Shown: one piece after another, positions 19,611-28,760 of the stretch
Layout of the letters: every line of letters starts with the position of its first letter
Position numbering within the stretch: position 1 is the stretch's first letter
NCBI GenBank assembly: GCA_015060245.1
Contig: SUYU01000003.1
Location: forward strand, 82,321-146,320
From: Bacteroidales bacterium
GTDB lineage: Bacteria; Bacteroidota; Bacteroidia; Bacteroidales; UBA932
Reading direction: 5' to 3'
Length of the DNA: 64,000 nucleotides
Made by a program: the position numbers and the translations under genes
Notes under the pieces: generated by a model
Databases searched by the model: none
What the model was told of the DNA's origin: nothing
What the model saw: only the letters and a program-made list of their open reading frames with translations

Positions 19611-21287
19611 CTATAGTTGAACGCAATCTGCAGAGAATCCTCCAATTACACCACAGTTGTGGTCAAAATAGTAGATGAACATCTTGAAGCCGTCTGGAGC
19701 AACACCTATTACAACATCAGCCGCTGCAACACCTGCTGCTGCCTGCTGGTACCACTCTATTGAACTTCCGGTAGTCATGACAGGTTTCAAATCTGCGATT
19801 GTTGCAGGAGATGCAATGTCATATACTGAAAGGATAGGACCGACACCCCACATTGGGAAGTGGCTTGTGACAAGGTGTGCACAATATGTGGCATTATTGA
19901 AATGCTTGGTATCCAAACAGTTGCTATTATAGTTACCATTAGCAACCATTGCTGATTGTGCAGCGAGTTTGTTACCCTTGAAGTAGTTGAGTGTATTCTG
20001 TGAGTAGTGTGTTTCAATAACACCGTCAGCAGGGTTTGTTGAAACAGGAACCACTTTGGCAGCATTTGTTGGAGCAGCAGCCCATGAAATGCCTGCGCCC
20101 GACATGTCAACAACCTCTGAAGATACAACAGTACCGCCTGATACTGTCAAATATGAGAAGCGGCTTGCCTCTGTAACACCAACAATACCCTCATGTGTAA
20201 GAACAATTGAAGCGCTTGAATTAACATCTCCAATCACCCTGATATTGTGACCTGCAGGAACATCAGTAGTATTAGTGTATGAGTACAACAAAACAGGAGC
20301 CTCAGTTACTGAAGCAGTCTTGTAGATGTTTATAACTCCACCACCTTCTGCATAGTTTGAAATGAGAATATTTCCGGCATCATCACTTGTTATACCGTCA
20401 GCAACTGCTGAACCAAGGTTGATCTGACCCAACTTCTCACCAGTCTGGCCATTCAAATAAACAGGAGCAGTACCGTTTCCAAGTGAAACTACAAGATTAC
20501 CGTCACTGAATGCCATAGAAGGATAAACCATCTCTGTGTAAGCAGGGAAACCAAGACGTGATACAGGCTCAAAGTTGAACAACTGCTTGATTGATTTGTC
20601 ATTGAAACCGTAAGGTATCTTGCTTGGAGTTCTCTTGGTAATTGTATATTTGGCCTCTGTTACACCATCATGCGCAACAACGGTAACAACCTGAGGCTCA
20701 TTATAATTACGTGGAATGCTCAAATCCTCCTTGATTGTAGCATGCGCACAAGGAACCGCTTTGGCAGAATAGTTGCTCAAATCATCAACTGAGAAGAGAT
20801 AAATCTCCCTCTTTTCATTATTTACGAAACCCTCCAAAAGATAAGGCTCTGTAAGTTTGAATGACTGCAAATCACATTTTGAAGATTTTTTTCTCTTGCC
20901 TGTAATGATGATCTGCCTTGACTCACCATTTGCATTGGTGTAGACAAACTTGTTCTCCTGAGTAAGGTCAAGTACCGAAAGTGGAGGATAAATGCTGCAA
21001 TCGTATGCAAGTTCAGCCCTTACACGCACTGCAGTCATATAGATCAAAGTGGCATCCTCTGACTCTTCAGGGTAATACCATGGAATAGGAATCTCGTAAT
21101 AGTCTGTATTCTCATCCTCTACGACATATCTTGCCAAAACCTGATCAGCAAACTTTCCGAAAGTAAAATATGCCTCAAGGCTTGTGATTCCTTGGCGCTC
21201 TGTAGTCGGCTCCACAAAATCAGGTTTCTGACATGCAGAGAAACATACAAGAACAGCAAAAACTACTAAATAATATATCTTTTTCAT
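19611..21287 (-). CDS. DUF5018-domain surface lipoprotein (putative SGBP)
   Basis: A 558-residue lipoprotein (LVCFSAC, Cys19), taking the ATG at 21287 rather than a GTG two codons upstream. An N-terminal beta-domain (about 25-210) with the VVAHDGVTEAKYTITKRTP motif is followed by a beta-propeller-like region (about 215-558) containing FSDGNLVVSLG and DDAGNILISN blades. It lies immediately after susD with an 11-base gap, the usual place for the surface glycan-binding protein of a polysaccharide utilization locus, where it would hold the glycan near the SusCD transporter. The BACON protein at the end of the operon shares its C-terminal half. Confidence 0.8.
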   Translation of the reverse strand: MKKIYYLVVFAVLVCFSACQKPDFVEPTTERQGITSLEAYFTFGKFADQVLARYVVEDENTDYYEIPIPWYYPEESEDATLIYMTAVRVRAELAYDCSIYPPLSVLDLTQENKFVYTNANGESRQIIITGKRKKSSKCDLQSFKLTEPYLLEGFVNNEKREIYLFSVDDLSNYSAKAVPCAHATIKEDLSIPRNYNEPQVVTVVAHDGVTEAKYTITKRTPSKIPYGFNDKSIKQLFNFEPVSRLGFPAYTEMVYPSMAFSDGNLVVSLGNGTAPVYLNGQTGEKLGQINLGSAVADGITSDDAGNILISNYAEGGGVINIYKTASVTEAPVLLYSYTNTTDVPAGHNIRVIGDVNSSASIVLTHEGIVGVTEASRFSYLTVSGGTVVSSEVVDMSGAGISWAAAPTNAAKVVPVSTNPADGVIETHYSQNTLNYFKGNKLAAQSAMVANGNYNSNCLDTKHFNNATYCAHLVTSHFPMWGVGPILSVYDIASPATIADLKPVMTTGSSIEWYQQAAAGVAAADVVIGVAPDGFKMFIYYFDHNCGVIGGFSADCVQL

Positions 21288-21304
21288 GTTCACTCAATTA
21301 ATGA

Positions 21305-22960
21305 TTATTTCCACTCTGGATACTGATCCACGAGTTTGTTACTTGTAAGTTCAGAAGTTGGCATAGGGAATCTGTACAATTTCTCAGGGAAGTTTCTGTC
21401 CTTATCATCTACAGAAACATACTCATAAGTAAATGTATTGCCATCTTTTGTAATCTTCAGGCCATGAAGTTGGTAACCTGACAATCCTTCTGGGTATGCC
21501 TTGTGTGCAACCTCCCATCTGCGTAGATCCCAGTACCAGTGACCCTCGTAAGCAAGTTCAATCTTACGCTCCTGACGGATTGCGTTCCAAAGATTCTCAC
21601 CGCTCTTTGAAGTGTATGGAAGACCAACTCTGTCACGCACTGCCTTAACAGCATCGTTTGCAGGACCCTCCTGACCCAAGCGGTAGCAAGCCTCAGCCTT
21701 GTTCAATAGAACCTCTGCATATCTGATAATAGGAATTGGCTGTACACTACCCTTCTCAGTGATTACATTGTGACCTTCATCAACAAGTTTTCTCAAATAG
21801 TAACCGGTTGTAGAACGGCCCATAGGTTCACGCTCAATATTCCACTGGCACCAGCCATCTTTACCACCTACAAAAGACTCAATCTTGCGGCCTTTCCAAC
21901 TTGCCTGGTTATAAAGTATTGAAGCATGGAATCTTGGCTCAAGCAACTCGTATGGAGGAGTGTTTGTTGTTGTTCCGTGCCACTCAGTCCAATCAGGGAA
22001 ACCACCTGTTGCAAGTTCATATGACTCAACCATCTCCTGTGTTGGAGTACCGTAACCGCCACCTGCTTCACCATTTGCATAGTAGTCAGCACCAGGTGTG
22101 TAGTAGAAATCGAAATCATGGGTAACATTCTGGGTACGATCAAAAAGATACTCAAGAATAATCTCGTTGTTGCCCTCGGCTGCTGTAACCTGATATGAGT
22201 CCTGATAGTTTTTCATCAGGCCATATCCAAGTTTCTGAACCTCGTCTGCAGCATTCTTGGCAACCTCCCAACGCTCTGCATACAACATTGTCCTTGAAAG
22301 CATTGCCCAAGCAGCACCACGGCTCAAACGTCCCTTTGCAGCAGATCTGTCGGGAAGATTTGCAGCAGCATACTCAAGATCTGACTGGATGAAGTTCCAT
22401 CCCTCCTCTTCTGTGCTGACAGCCTTGTCCTTCACGATGTTCTCCATATTCTCATCGTAGATGATGACATCCTTGTATCTCTTGACCATGTCAAAATAGA
22501 GGAATGCACGCATAAAACGCAACTCTGCAGAGAGACGCACCTTATCCTCTTCAGACATCTGGCCATATTTGTAAAGTTCATAGATTGCCTGGTTTGTCTT
22601 ACGGATGGCGCTATAATTTGAACTCCAGTAACCCATGTATGAATCTACATAACTTGCTGTAATTGTAGTAGCATCTCCGTATGAGAACTCACTTGGAAGG
22701 TAACACATTGAGTTATAGTTGTAAGAACCATACTTCAACTGGTCTGTCAATGCCTCGGTCAAGCCCATTTGGCTCTGGCTTACTGTGAGGTCATAAATAT
22801 AACTGTATATAAAATTCACCGCATACTCAGCATTCTGGGTATTCTCCCAGATCACCTTGTCAGAGACTCTGTCAGGAGGTGTCAGATCAAGAAAACTGCT
22901 GCACGATGCAATATTGAATGAGATTGCTGCAATCAATATTCCTTTGATTATATTTTTCAT
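21305..22960 (-). CDS. susD-like: SusD/RagB-family outer-membrane glycan-binding lipoprotein
   Basis: A 551-residue lipoprotein (NIASC, Cys20), with the ATG at 22960 preferred over a TTG two codons earlier. It has the SusD pattern: SCSSFLDLTPPDRVSDKVIW near the N-terminus, tetratricopeptide-like helices (LRFMRAFLYFDMVKRYKD), and the C-terminal block NAIRQERKIELAYEGHWYWDLRRW with the final YPIP/FPMP-type motif. SusD closes as a lid on the SusC barrel and helps capture the substrate. It is seven bases plus a short leader from susC. The bound glycan cannot be deduced from the sequence. Confidence 0.95.
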   Translation of the reverse strand: MKNIIKGILIAAISFNIASCSSFLDLTPPDRVSDKVIWENTQNAEYAVNFIYSYIYDLTVSQSQMGLTEALTDQLKYGSYNYNSMCYLPSEFSYGDATTITASYVDSYMGYWSSNYSAIRKTNQAIYELYKYGQMSEEDKVRLSAELRFMRAFLYFDMVKRYKDVIIYDENMENIVKDKAVSTEEEGWNFIQSDLEYAAANLPDRSAAKGRLSRGAAWAMLSRTMLYAERWEVAKNAADEVQKLGYGLMKNYQDSYQVTAAEGNNEIILEYLFDRTQNVTHDFDFYYTPGADYYANGEAGGGYGTPTQEMVESYELATGGFPDWTEWHGTTTNTPPYELLEPRFHASILYNQASWKGRKIESFVGGKDGWCQWNIEREPMGRSTTGYYLRKLVDEGHNVITEKGSVQPIPIIRYAEVLLNKAEACYRLGQEGPANDAVKAVRDRVGLPYTSKSGENLWNAIRQERKIELAYEGHWYWDLRRWEVAHKAYPEGLSGYQLHGLKITKDGNTFTYEYVSVDDKDRNFPEKLYRFPMPTSELTSNKLVDQYPEWK

Positions 22961-22973
22961 TTTCAAAATTGTT

Positions 22974-25900
22974 TTAGAATGTTAATGTAATACCTCCCAT
23001 AAGAAGACGCTGTTGTGGATAATAACCGTTGTTTACACCTGGAGACTCAGGGTCAATACCCTCTGGAAGTCCGTCAATTGTAAAGATGTTCTGTCCCTCA
23101 ACAAAGAATCTTAAGGTCTTGACACCTATCCTTGATGTTATATTTGTAGGAATTGTATAACCGAGTTGTGCTGTTTTAAGACGTACATACTTACCATCTT
23201 TCAACCAGAATGTCGATGCAAGACCATTGTCTCCACCATGACCTGGAGCACCAAGTGTTATACGAGGGAATGTTCCGTCTGGGTTGTAGATGCTGTATGC
23301 ATTCTCAACAAGGAACAATGGTGAGTTTGCACCCTCTTTGAATGTCTGTGTCCACACTGTATTGTCATCGTTACCATTATAATATGTACCGGTCAATGAT
23401 ACGTCAAACAACGCACCACCTGTGAACTGGGCATTGAAATCAAATCCGTTCCAAGTGAAATCAAGGTTCAAACCATAAGTAAGTTGCGGACGGTTAGGGC
23501 GTCCTACAAGACCCTTGTCATCATAACCGATCTTGCCGTCACCATTCAAGTCAACATATTTGATATCACCCACACATGGACGTGTTCCGAACCATGCTGA
23601 GTTGTCAATCTCCTCCTCACTTCTGAAAAGGCCATCTGCTTTCCACGCAAGGAATGATCCTACAGGTTTGCCTGTAAGTTTCCAGATTTCAGGAGAGTTA
23701 GGCTCGTCAGAGTAGATTAGCCAACGTGTTTTGGCATATGTAACACTGGCACTGATTCCATAATAGAATGGTTTTCCTCCAACCATAACTGTGTTACGGT
23801 GTGACACCATTACATCAATACCTTTAGTATCAAGTGATTCCTTGTTCACAACTGTAGCATAGTATCCACCCATTGATGATGGGAATCCGGAACCCTGTGC
23901 TGTCAACATATCGTATGTCCAGTTGTAGAATCCGTCAACCTCAAAGCCCAATTTTTCATTCCACAAAGTTGCGTCAAAACCGGCATTCCAAGAGAGTGTC
24001 TTCTCCCAAGTAAGGTCAGGATTTGGTACCAACGCAGCCTGATATGCAGGGTTGCTTGTAAATGAGCCGCCATTATATCCGCCAAAAACGACCTTGTTGC
24101 CCCATTGTGTATATGAACTCAAGAATGTGTATGGAGCAGCATTGTCATTACCAAGAAGACCTACTGAAGCCCTGATCTTCAAATTGTCAAGGAATGATGC
24201 ATTTTGCATCCAAGGCTCTTTTGACATAATCCAACCCAAAGATGCAGAAGGGAAGAATCCCCAACGTGTATCTGCCATACCTGCAAACTTGTATGAACCG
24301 TCATAACGGCCTGTAAATTCTGCCAAATATTTGGAATCATAATCATATCTTGCCCTGAATACGTAACCGGCAGAACGTGAAATTGAACTCCAGCCATCTA
24401 TAGGTGATTTTGTAGGTTTACCATTTGAAAGTTCCGGAAGAGAAGCAAACGGAAGTTCCTGTGCATATGCGCTCAAGCCATTGCCTTTATAATCACGTAC
24501 CTCCAACAATGCAAGAAGATCAATATTATGTTTGCCGAATGAGTTTGTATAAGCGATGCTTCCCTGACCAATCAAATTGAATGAGTATACAGTTCCTTCG
24601 CCAAGTTCCACACCATTACCTACACCACGTGGATCAGCCATTTCAACCCATTGTCCTGCGCTGTAGCACATCAAATAATATGGAGTGTTCAAATTCTTGT
24701 TGTATGAGTTTGAATAGTCGAACGAACCTGAAACCTTAAGTTGAAGGCCCTCTACCCATGGAACATCATAAGAGAGTGTAACATTTGTTGAAACATCCAC
24801 AGCCTTTGTCTTTTTATATCCCGACTCATAGATTGCAGCAAGCGGGCTCTGAGGATGAGATGTATTCTTCTTTTGTGATGCAGTGTAAAGGCCATTGTAT
24901 TTTACTGGCAAGTAAGGGTGCATCATGATTGTCTGGTTTGCAATTGAAAGCCAACCTGTTTCAGAACCCATATCAGAACCTCCTGTTGAGAATGCAGGTG
25001 TACTACGGTCTGAAATCACACCTGAAATACCCAACTTGAAGTGGAAATTCTCTGCAAAGTCAGACTCAATGTTTGCACGGAGGTTGTATCTGTTGTAATC
25101 ATAGTTGTCTATATTACCTTTTTGTCCAAGATAACCGAATGATGTAAAGTAACGGGTCTTCTCATTACCGCCCTGTACAGTTACGTTATGTTTCTGGGTA
25201 AAACCTGTACCGAATACTTTATCAATATAGTTGACGTTGTCCCAACCGTCTGTAGGGTCACCGTTTGTCATCATTGCTACCTGATCCTGTGTGAAGTATG
25301 GAACATAATCCTGCTCACTTGCAATGGCACCTGATGCCAACTGGTCCATCATCTGCGCTACATTATAATAGTATGCGAACTGCGGACCATCCATGAATTT
25401 AGGGAAGTTTGCATTGAGTGATGCTCCCAAAGATGCATTGTAGGTAATCTTTGTGCTTCCCTTCTCACCTTTCTTTGTTGTAATGATGATCACACCACCT
25501 GAAGCCTGAAGACCGTAAACAGCAGCCGAAGCACCATCTTTAAGTACTGAAACGCTCTCAATATCGTTAGGATCCAAATCGTTGATGTTTGCAACAGGGA
25601 ATCCGTCAACAACATAAGATACGGCGTTTACCGAACCTCTGATTCGGAGGGCTGCCTGGTCAAGGCCCGGCTCACCTGACTCCTGAACTGAAGAGATACC
25701 TGGAAGACGTCCTGCAAGAAGTTGGGATACGTTTGTAGAAGGAGCCTTCATGAGTTCCTCACCCTTCATTACAGAGACTGCACTTGTAAGTGATGATTTC
25801 TTCTGGGTACCGTAACCTACCACCACAATATCCTGAAGAGTTTCAATGTCATCCTGCATAGATACGTTATAAACGGCTCTCTTTCCGTCATAAACGTAAT

Positions 25901-26153
25901 TTACAGTGACCATTCCAATAAAGGAGAATTCTACATTTTCTCCAGTTTTGATGTTTTTAAGTTCATAGTAACCATTATGGTCGGTTGCTATTCCATTGCT
26001 TGTTCCTGTTACAAGAACAAAAACTCCAGCCAACGGCTCACCATTGGCATCTGTGACTGTACCGCTCAAAGAGCCCTGGGACTGTGCAAAAACTGTCCCG
26101 CAGCCCATAAAGAGCAACAGTGCAACCAATAGATTTCTAAAAATAGATTTCAT
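22974..26153 (-). CDS. susC-like: SusC/RagA-family TonB-dependent outer-membrane transporter
   Basis: A 1,059-residue outer-membrane importer. After a signal peptide ending GTVFA, a carboxypeptidase-regulatory-like domain (about 28-112) leads to the TonB box region DIVVVGYGTQKK, the plug (about 125-235, with LRIRGSVNAVSYVVDGFPV and ASGGVIIITTKKG) and a 22-strand beta-barrel ending GGITLTF. The length is standard for SusC. With SusD and TonB/ExbBD it would import oligosaccharides to the periplasm. No anti-sigma/ECF pair or hybrid two-component sensor gene is adjacent, so the ROK protein of the divergent unit is the likely regulator. Confidence 0.96.
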   Translation of the reverse strand: MKSIFRNLLVALLLFMGCGTVFAQSQGSLSGTVTDANGEPLAGVFVLVTGTSNGIATDHNGYYELKNIKTGENVEFSFIGMVTVNYVYDGKRAVYNVSMQDDIETLQDIVVVGYGTQKKSSLTSAVSVMKGEELMKAPSTNVSQLLAGRLPGISSVQESGEPGLDQAALRIRGSVNAVSYVVDGFPVANINDLDPNDIESVSVLKDGASAAVYGLQASGGVIIITTKKGEKGSTKITYNASLGASLNANFPKFMDGPQFAYYYNVAQMMDQLASGAIASEQDYVPYFTQDQVAMMTNGDPTDGWDNVNYIDKVFGTGFTQKHNVTVQGGNEKTRYFTSFGYLGQKGNIDNYDYNRYNLRANIESDFAENFHFKLGISGVISDRSTPAFSTGGSDMGSETGWLSIANQTIMMHPYLPVKYNGLYTASQKKNTSHPQSPLAAIYESGYKKTKAVDVSTNVTLSYDVPWVEGLQLKVSGSFDYSNSYNKNLNTPYYLMCYSAGQWVEMADPRGVGNGVELGEGTVYSFNLIGQGSIAYTNSFGKHNIDLLALLEVRDYKGNGLSAYAQELPFASLPELSNGKPTKSPIDGWSSISRSAGYVFRARYDYDSKYLAEFTGRYDGSYKFAGMADTRWGFFPSASLGWIMSKEPWMQNASFLDNLKIRASVGLLGNDNAAPYTFLSSYTQWGNKVVFGGYNGGSFTSNPAYQAALVPNPDLTWEKTLSWNAGFDATLWNEKLGFEVDGFYNWTYDMLTAQGSGFPSSMGGYYATVVNKESLDTKGIDVMVSHRNTVMVGGKPFYYGISASVTYAKTRWLIYSDEPNSPEIWKLTGKPVGSFLAWKADGLFRSEEEIDNSAWFGTRPCVGDIKYVDLNGDGKIGYDDKGLVGRPNRPQLTYGLNLDFTWNGFDFNAQFTGGALFDVSLTGTYYNGNDDNTVWTQTFKEGANSPLFLVENAYSIYNPDGTFPRITLGAPGHGGDNGLASTFWLKDGKYVRLKTAQLGYTIPTNITSRIGVKTLRFFVEGQNIFTIDGLPEGIDPESPGVNNGYYPQQRLLMGGITLTF

Positions 26154-26171
26154 AAGTTATAGTATTATAAA

Positions 26172-27503
26172 TTATTTTCCGGATTTCATTGCATTTTCCA
26201 ATACATCCCAAAGTTTGTGCTTGTTGAGATGCACGATATCAAAGACCATTACACCCTCTGTACTCTTCAGAGCCTGCTCCACTGCAGGACCGAATGGTGT
26301 AAAATCGCCTATATACTGCTCTACATATATTGAACCGATAACCGGTACCACACCTTTTGTTATACTTTTGGCCAACTCTGCGCCACCCTCCACAGAGTAG
26401 CAATATGTAAGGCTGTTGTCCATGCCTGCCTCGCTGCGCTGTCCTACCACACCTGTTGCCTTGTCGACGTCAGCCTTGGTAATCATTGAGTAATAGAGTC
26501 CGGTCATGTAGATGTCCAACTCCTCAGCATAACCAGTCTTATAGTAATCTTCTGTAGCCCATACCTTATACTCATCTACCTGATATGGATCAAAAGTACG
26601 GCTTGCCCAGTTTACACCCAATTGCCAGTATGTAGGATACCATGCACCTGTGTAATCACCTATAATAAGATCAGGATTGATTGCTTTGAGTTCCTTGTGC
26701 GCCTTTGACACAAAATCATGAATTACGCTTGCTCTCCACTCTATCCATTTTTTACCATGTTTTCCCGGAGCCCAAGTCTCACGCAATTTGCCCTCTTCAT
26801 CATACCAACTGAGTATATCTTCAGGGAAGTTCTCAACCTCAACACCGGCATACTCCTCAAACATCTCTTTTGAAAGTTCACTGAAATCAGATGTTACGCC
26901 ATCATAACGTACCCTGTCAAAGATAAGGCCGTCACAATCCGGATATTTTGCAACAAATTCCTTGAGAATCTCCAACTGATACTCCTGAACCTCCGGATTT
27001 GCAGGGTTAAGCATACCATTATAATTTGTCTTGATGGATGATATCGGAACAAGTTCACCCTTCTCATAGCAGATGGACTGCCATTGAGCCTTGTCGCCAT
27101 AAATGATACCTCTGTCAAAGAAATTGTGGCCACCGGCAAAAACATTGAGAGAAGCAAAGACCCTCACTCCTATCTGGTGACCGTAATCAATGAAATAACG
27201 CATCATGTCGTAGTCACGACTCCTCTCCACGCCTTCCCAATCACCCATGTATGGGGCGATTTTACTGTCATACAATACCTCACCCATTATTGACTTCATG
27301 TCAACAACAACATTGTCAAAGCCTATATCCTTGGATTTCTGAATATAGTATCTTATTGAATCAGGTGTTGACAAGGTCCTGTAATTCGCCTCACAGTCAA
27401 ACCACATATAGTTGTGGTTATACTCTTTGCTGTTAGCCGAACAAGACCCCAAAAGTGCTGATATTGAAAGCACTAACAAAAAAGATCTGATAAGTTTTAA
27501 CAT
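26172..27503 (-). CDS. GHL10-type (COG1649) TIM-barrel lipoprotein, first gene of unit A
   Basis: A 443-residue lipoprotein (SALLGSC, Cys21) without the long tether of its paralogue at 17015-18511. The shared blocks are YMWFDCEANYRTL, NVVVDMKSI, VRVFASLNVFAGG, DGLIFDRVRYDG, GDYTGAWYPTYWQLGVNW and EGVMVFDIVHLN. The carboxylates of the DGLIFDRVRY strand fit a glycoside-hydrolase-like barrel mouth. It is the promoter-proximal gene of unit A, 18 bases before susC, and probably makes the first cut of the imported glycan or acts on oligosaccharides at the cell surface. Substrate unknown. Confidence 0.82.
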   Translation of the reverse strand: MLKLIRSFLLVLSISALLGSCSANSKEYNHNYMWFDCEANYRTLSTPDSIRYYIQKSKDIGFDNVVVDMKSIMGEVLYDSKIAPYMGDWEGVERSRDYDMMRYFIDYGHQIGVRVFASLNVFAGGHNFFDRGIIYGDKAQWQSICYEKGELVPISSIKTNYNGMLNPANPEVQEYQLEILKEFVAKYPDCDGLIFDRVRYDGVTSDFSELSKEMFEEYAGVEVENFPEDILSWYDEEGKLRETWAPGKHGKKWIEWRASVIHDFVSKAHKELKAINPDLIIGDYTGAWYPTYWQLGVNWASRTFDPYQVDEYKVWATEDYYKTGYAEELDIYMTGLYYSMITKADVDKATGVVGQRSEAGMDNSLTYCYSVEGGAELAKSITKGVVPVIGSIYVEQYIGDFTPFGPAVEQALKSTEGVMVFDIVHLNKHKLWDVLENAMKSGK

Positions 27504-27533
27504 AAGATGCCACTAATTGTAAATTAATGAGTG

Positions 27534-27565
27534 CAAATCTACAATATTTTTTATAATATTTACAA
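27534..27565 (-). promoter_or_regulatory. Promoter of unit A (SusCD operon)
   Basis: Reading leftwards, TTG (27565-27563), a 21-base spacer and TAGATTTG (27541-27534), 30 bases before the first ATG. It is arranged back to back with the unit C promoter. Confidence 0.6.
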
Positions 27566-27609
27566 TAGTTGCGTATAATTATTAAAATTATTTAAAAACA
27601 ATCTATTAG

Positions 27610-27640
27610 TTGTTTTTTTTTTTAATATTACATATATTCG
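27610..27640 (+). promoter_or_regulatory. Promoter of unit C (DUF4434-MFS-ROK operon)
   Basis: TTG (27610-27612), a 20-base spacer and TATATTCG (27633-27640), one base from TAnnTTTG, ending 20 bases before the ATG at 27661. The AT-rich stretch between the two divergent promoters is the natural site for a ROK operator. Confidence 0.55.
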
Positions 27641-27660
27641 CAAAAATATTTTTTTAAGTT

Positions 27661-28746
27661 ATGACCGACAGAAGATCTTTTATAAAAACAGCTGGCCTCG
27701 CAGCCGCTGGCGCTGTGGCAGCACCATCATTGATAGGTTCACTTACCGGCTGCAGCAAGAATGAAGAGAATTTGATTGTTGCACCTGAGAGCAACCTGAT
27801 TGTACCAAAGGCAAACGGATTGCAGATTACAGGTACGTTCCTTGATGAAATATCACATGACATACCTCATCAGAACTGGGGTGAAAAGGAATGGGACCAG
27901 GATTTTGCATATATGAAATCCATAGGTATCGATACCGTTATAGATATAAGGTGCGGATACAGGAAATTTATAACATATCCGTCGCCATACCTATTAAAAA
28001 AGGGATGCTACATGCCTTCAGTAGACCTCATAGACATGTTCTGCCGTTTGGCACAGAAATATGACATGACATTTTACCTCGGCCTTTATGATTCGGGAAA
28101 ATATTGGGACACAAAGGACATGAGTTACGAAATTGAAGACAACAAGTTCGTGATTGACGAGGTGTGGAACATGTATGGCAAAAAGTACAAGAGTTTTGGA
28201 GGATGGTACATAAGCACCGAAATCAGCCGCCAGACCAAAGGCGCAATCAAAGGCTTCCATACAATGGGCAAACAGTGCAAGGATGTGTCAGGAGGACTTC
28301 CAGTATTCATATCTCCTTGGATTGACGGTAAAAAGGCCATTATGGGAACAAACAAACTTGTCAATGACAATGCTGTAACAGTTGAAGAGCATGAGAAGGA
28401 CTGGAACGAGATCTTTGAGGGAATCCACGACGTGGTTGATGCAGTTGCATTCCAGGACGGACATATCGACTATGATGAACTTGACATCTTCTTTGAGGTA
28501 AACAAGAAGATGGCCGACAGATGGGGCATGAAGTGCTGGACCAATGCAGAGACATTTGACCGCGACATGCCTATCAACTTCCTGCCTATCAAATTTGACA
28601 AATTGAGAATGAAACTCGAGGCTGCCAAGAGAGCCGGCTATGACAAGGCCATTACATTTGAGTTCCCTCACTTCATGAGTCCTCAGTCGGTATATGGCGC
28701 TGCCGGCAACTTGTACAACAGATATAGGGAGTATTTCAACATTTAA
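27661..28746 (+). CDS. DUF4434-family TIM-barrel protein with Tat-like lipoprotein signal
   Basis: A 361-residue protein. The N-terminus has a twin-arginine-like motif DRRSFIK (residues 3-9), an alanine-rich hydrophobic stretch and a lipobox ending in Cys31 (GSLTGC), suggesting export in folded form and lipidation. The rest is one DUF4434 domain: GLQITGTFLDEISHD, DTVIDIRCGYR, FGGWYISTEIS, FISPWIDGKKA and CWTNAETFD, with carboxylates at positions used by related glycoside hydrolases. It matches the third domain of the FAD fusion encoded at 6833-10042. The catalytic activity of DUF4434 is not established; a glycosidase role is inferred from fold and context. Confidence 0.83.
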   Translation: MTDRRSFIKTAGLAAAGAVAAPSLIGSLTGCSKNEENLIVAPESNLIVPKANGLQITGTFLDEISHDIPHQNWGEKEWDQDFAYMKSIGIDTVIDIRCGYRKFITYPSPYLLKKGCYMPSVDLIDMFCRLAQKYDMTFYLGLYDSGKYWDTKDMSYEIEDNKFVIDEVWNMYGKKYKSFGGWYISTEISRQTKGAIKGFHTMGKQCKDVSGGLPVFISPWIDGKKAIMGTNKLVNDNAVTVEEHEKDWNEIFEGIHDVVDAVAFQDGHIDYDELDIFFEVNKKMADRWGMKCWTNAETFDRDMPINFLPIKFDKLRMKLEAAKRAGYDKAITFEFPHFMSPQSVYGAAGNLYNRYREYFNI

Positions 28747-28753
28747 GGAGAGG
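28745..28753 (+). promoter_or_regulatory. Shine-Dalgarno sequence of the MFS gene
   Basis: AAGGAGAGG, seven bases before the ATG at 28761 and overlapping the previous stop codon. Strong Shine-Dalgarno sequences are uncommon in this phylum, so it supports the start and suggests efficient internal translation. Confidence 0.5.
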
Positions 28754-28760
28754 TTAAGAT

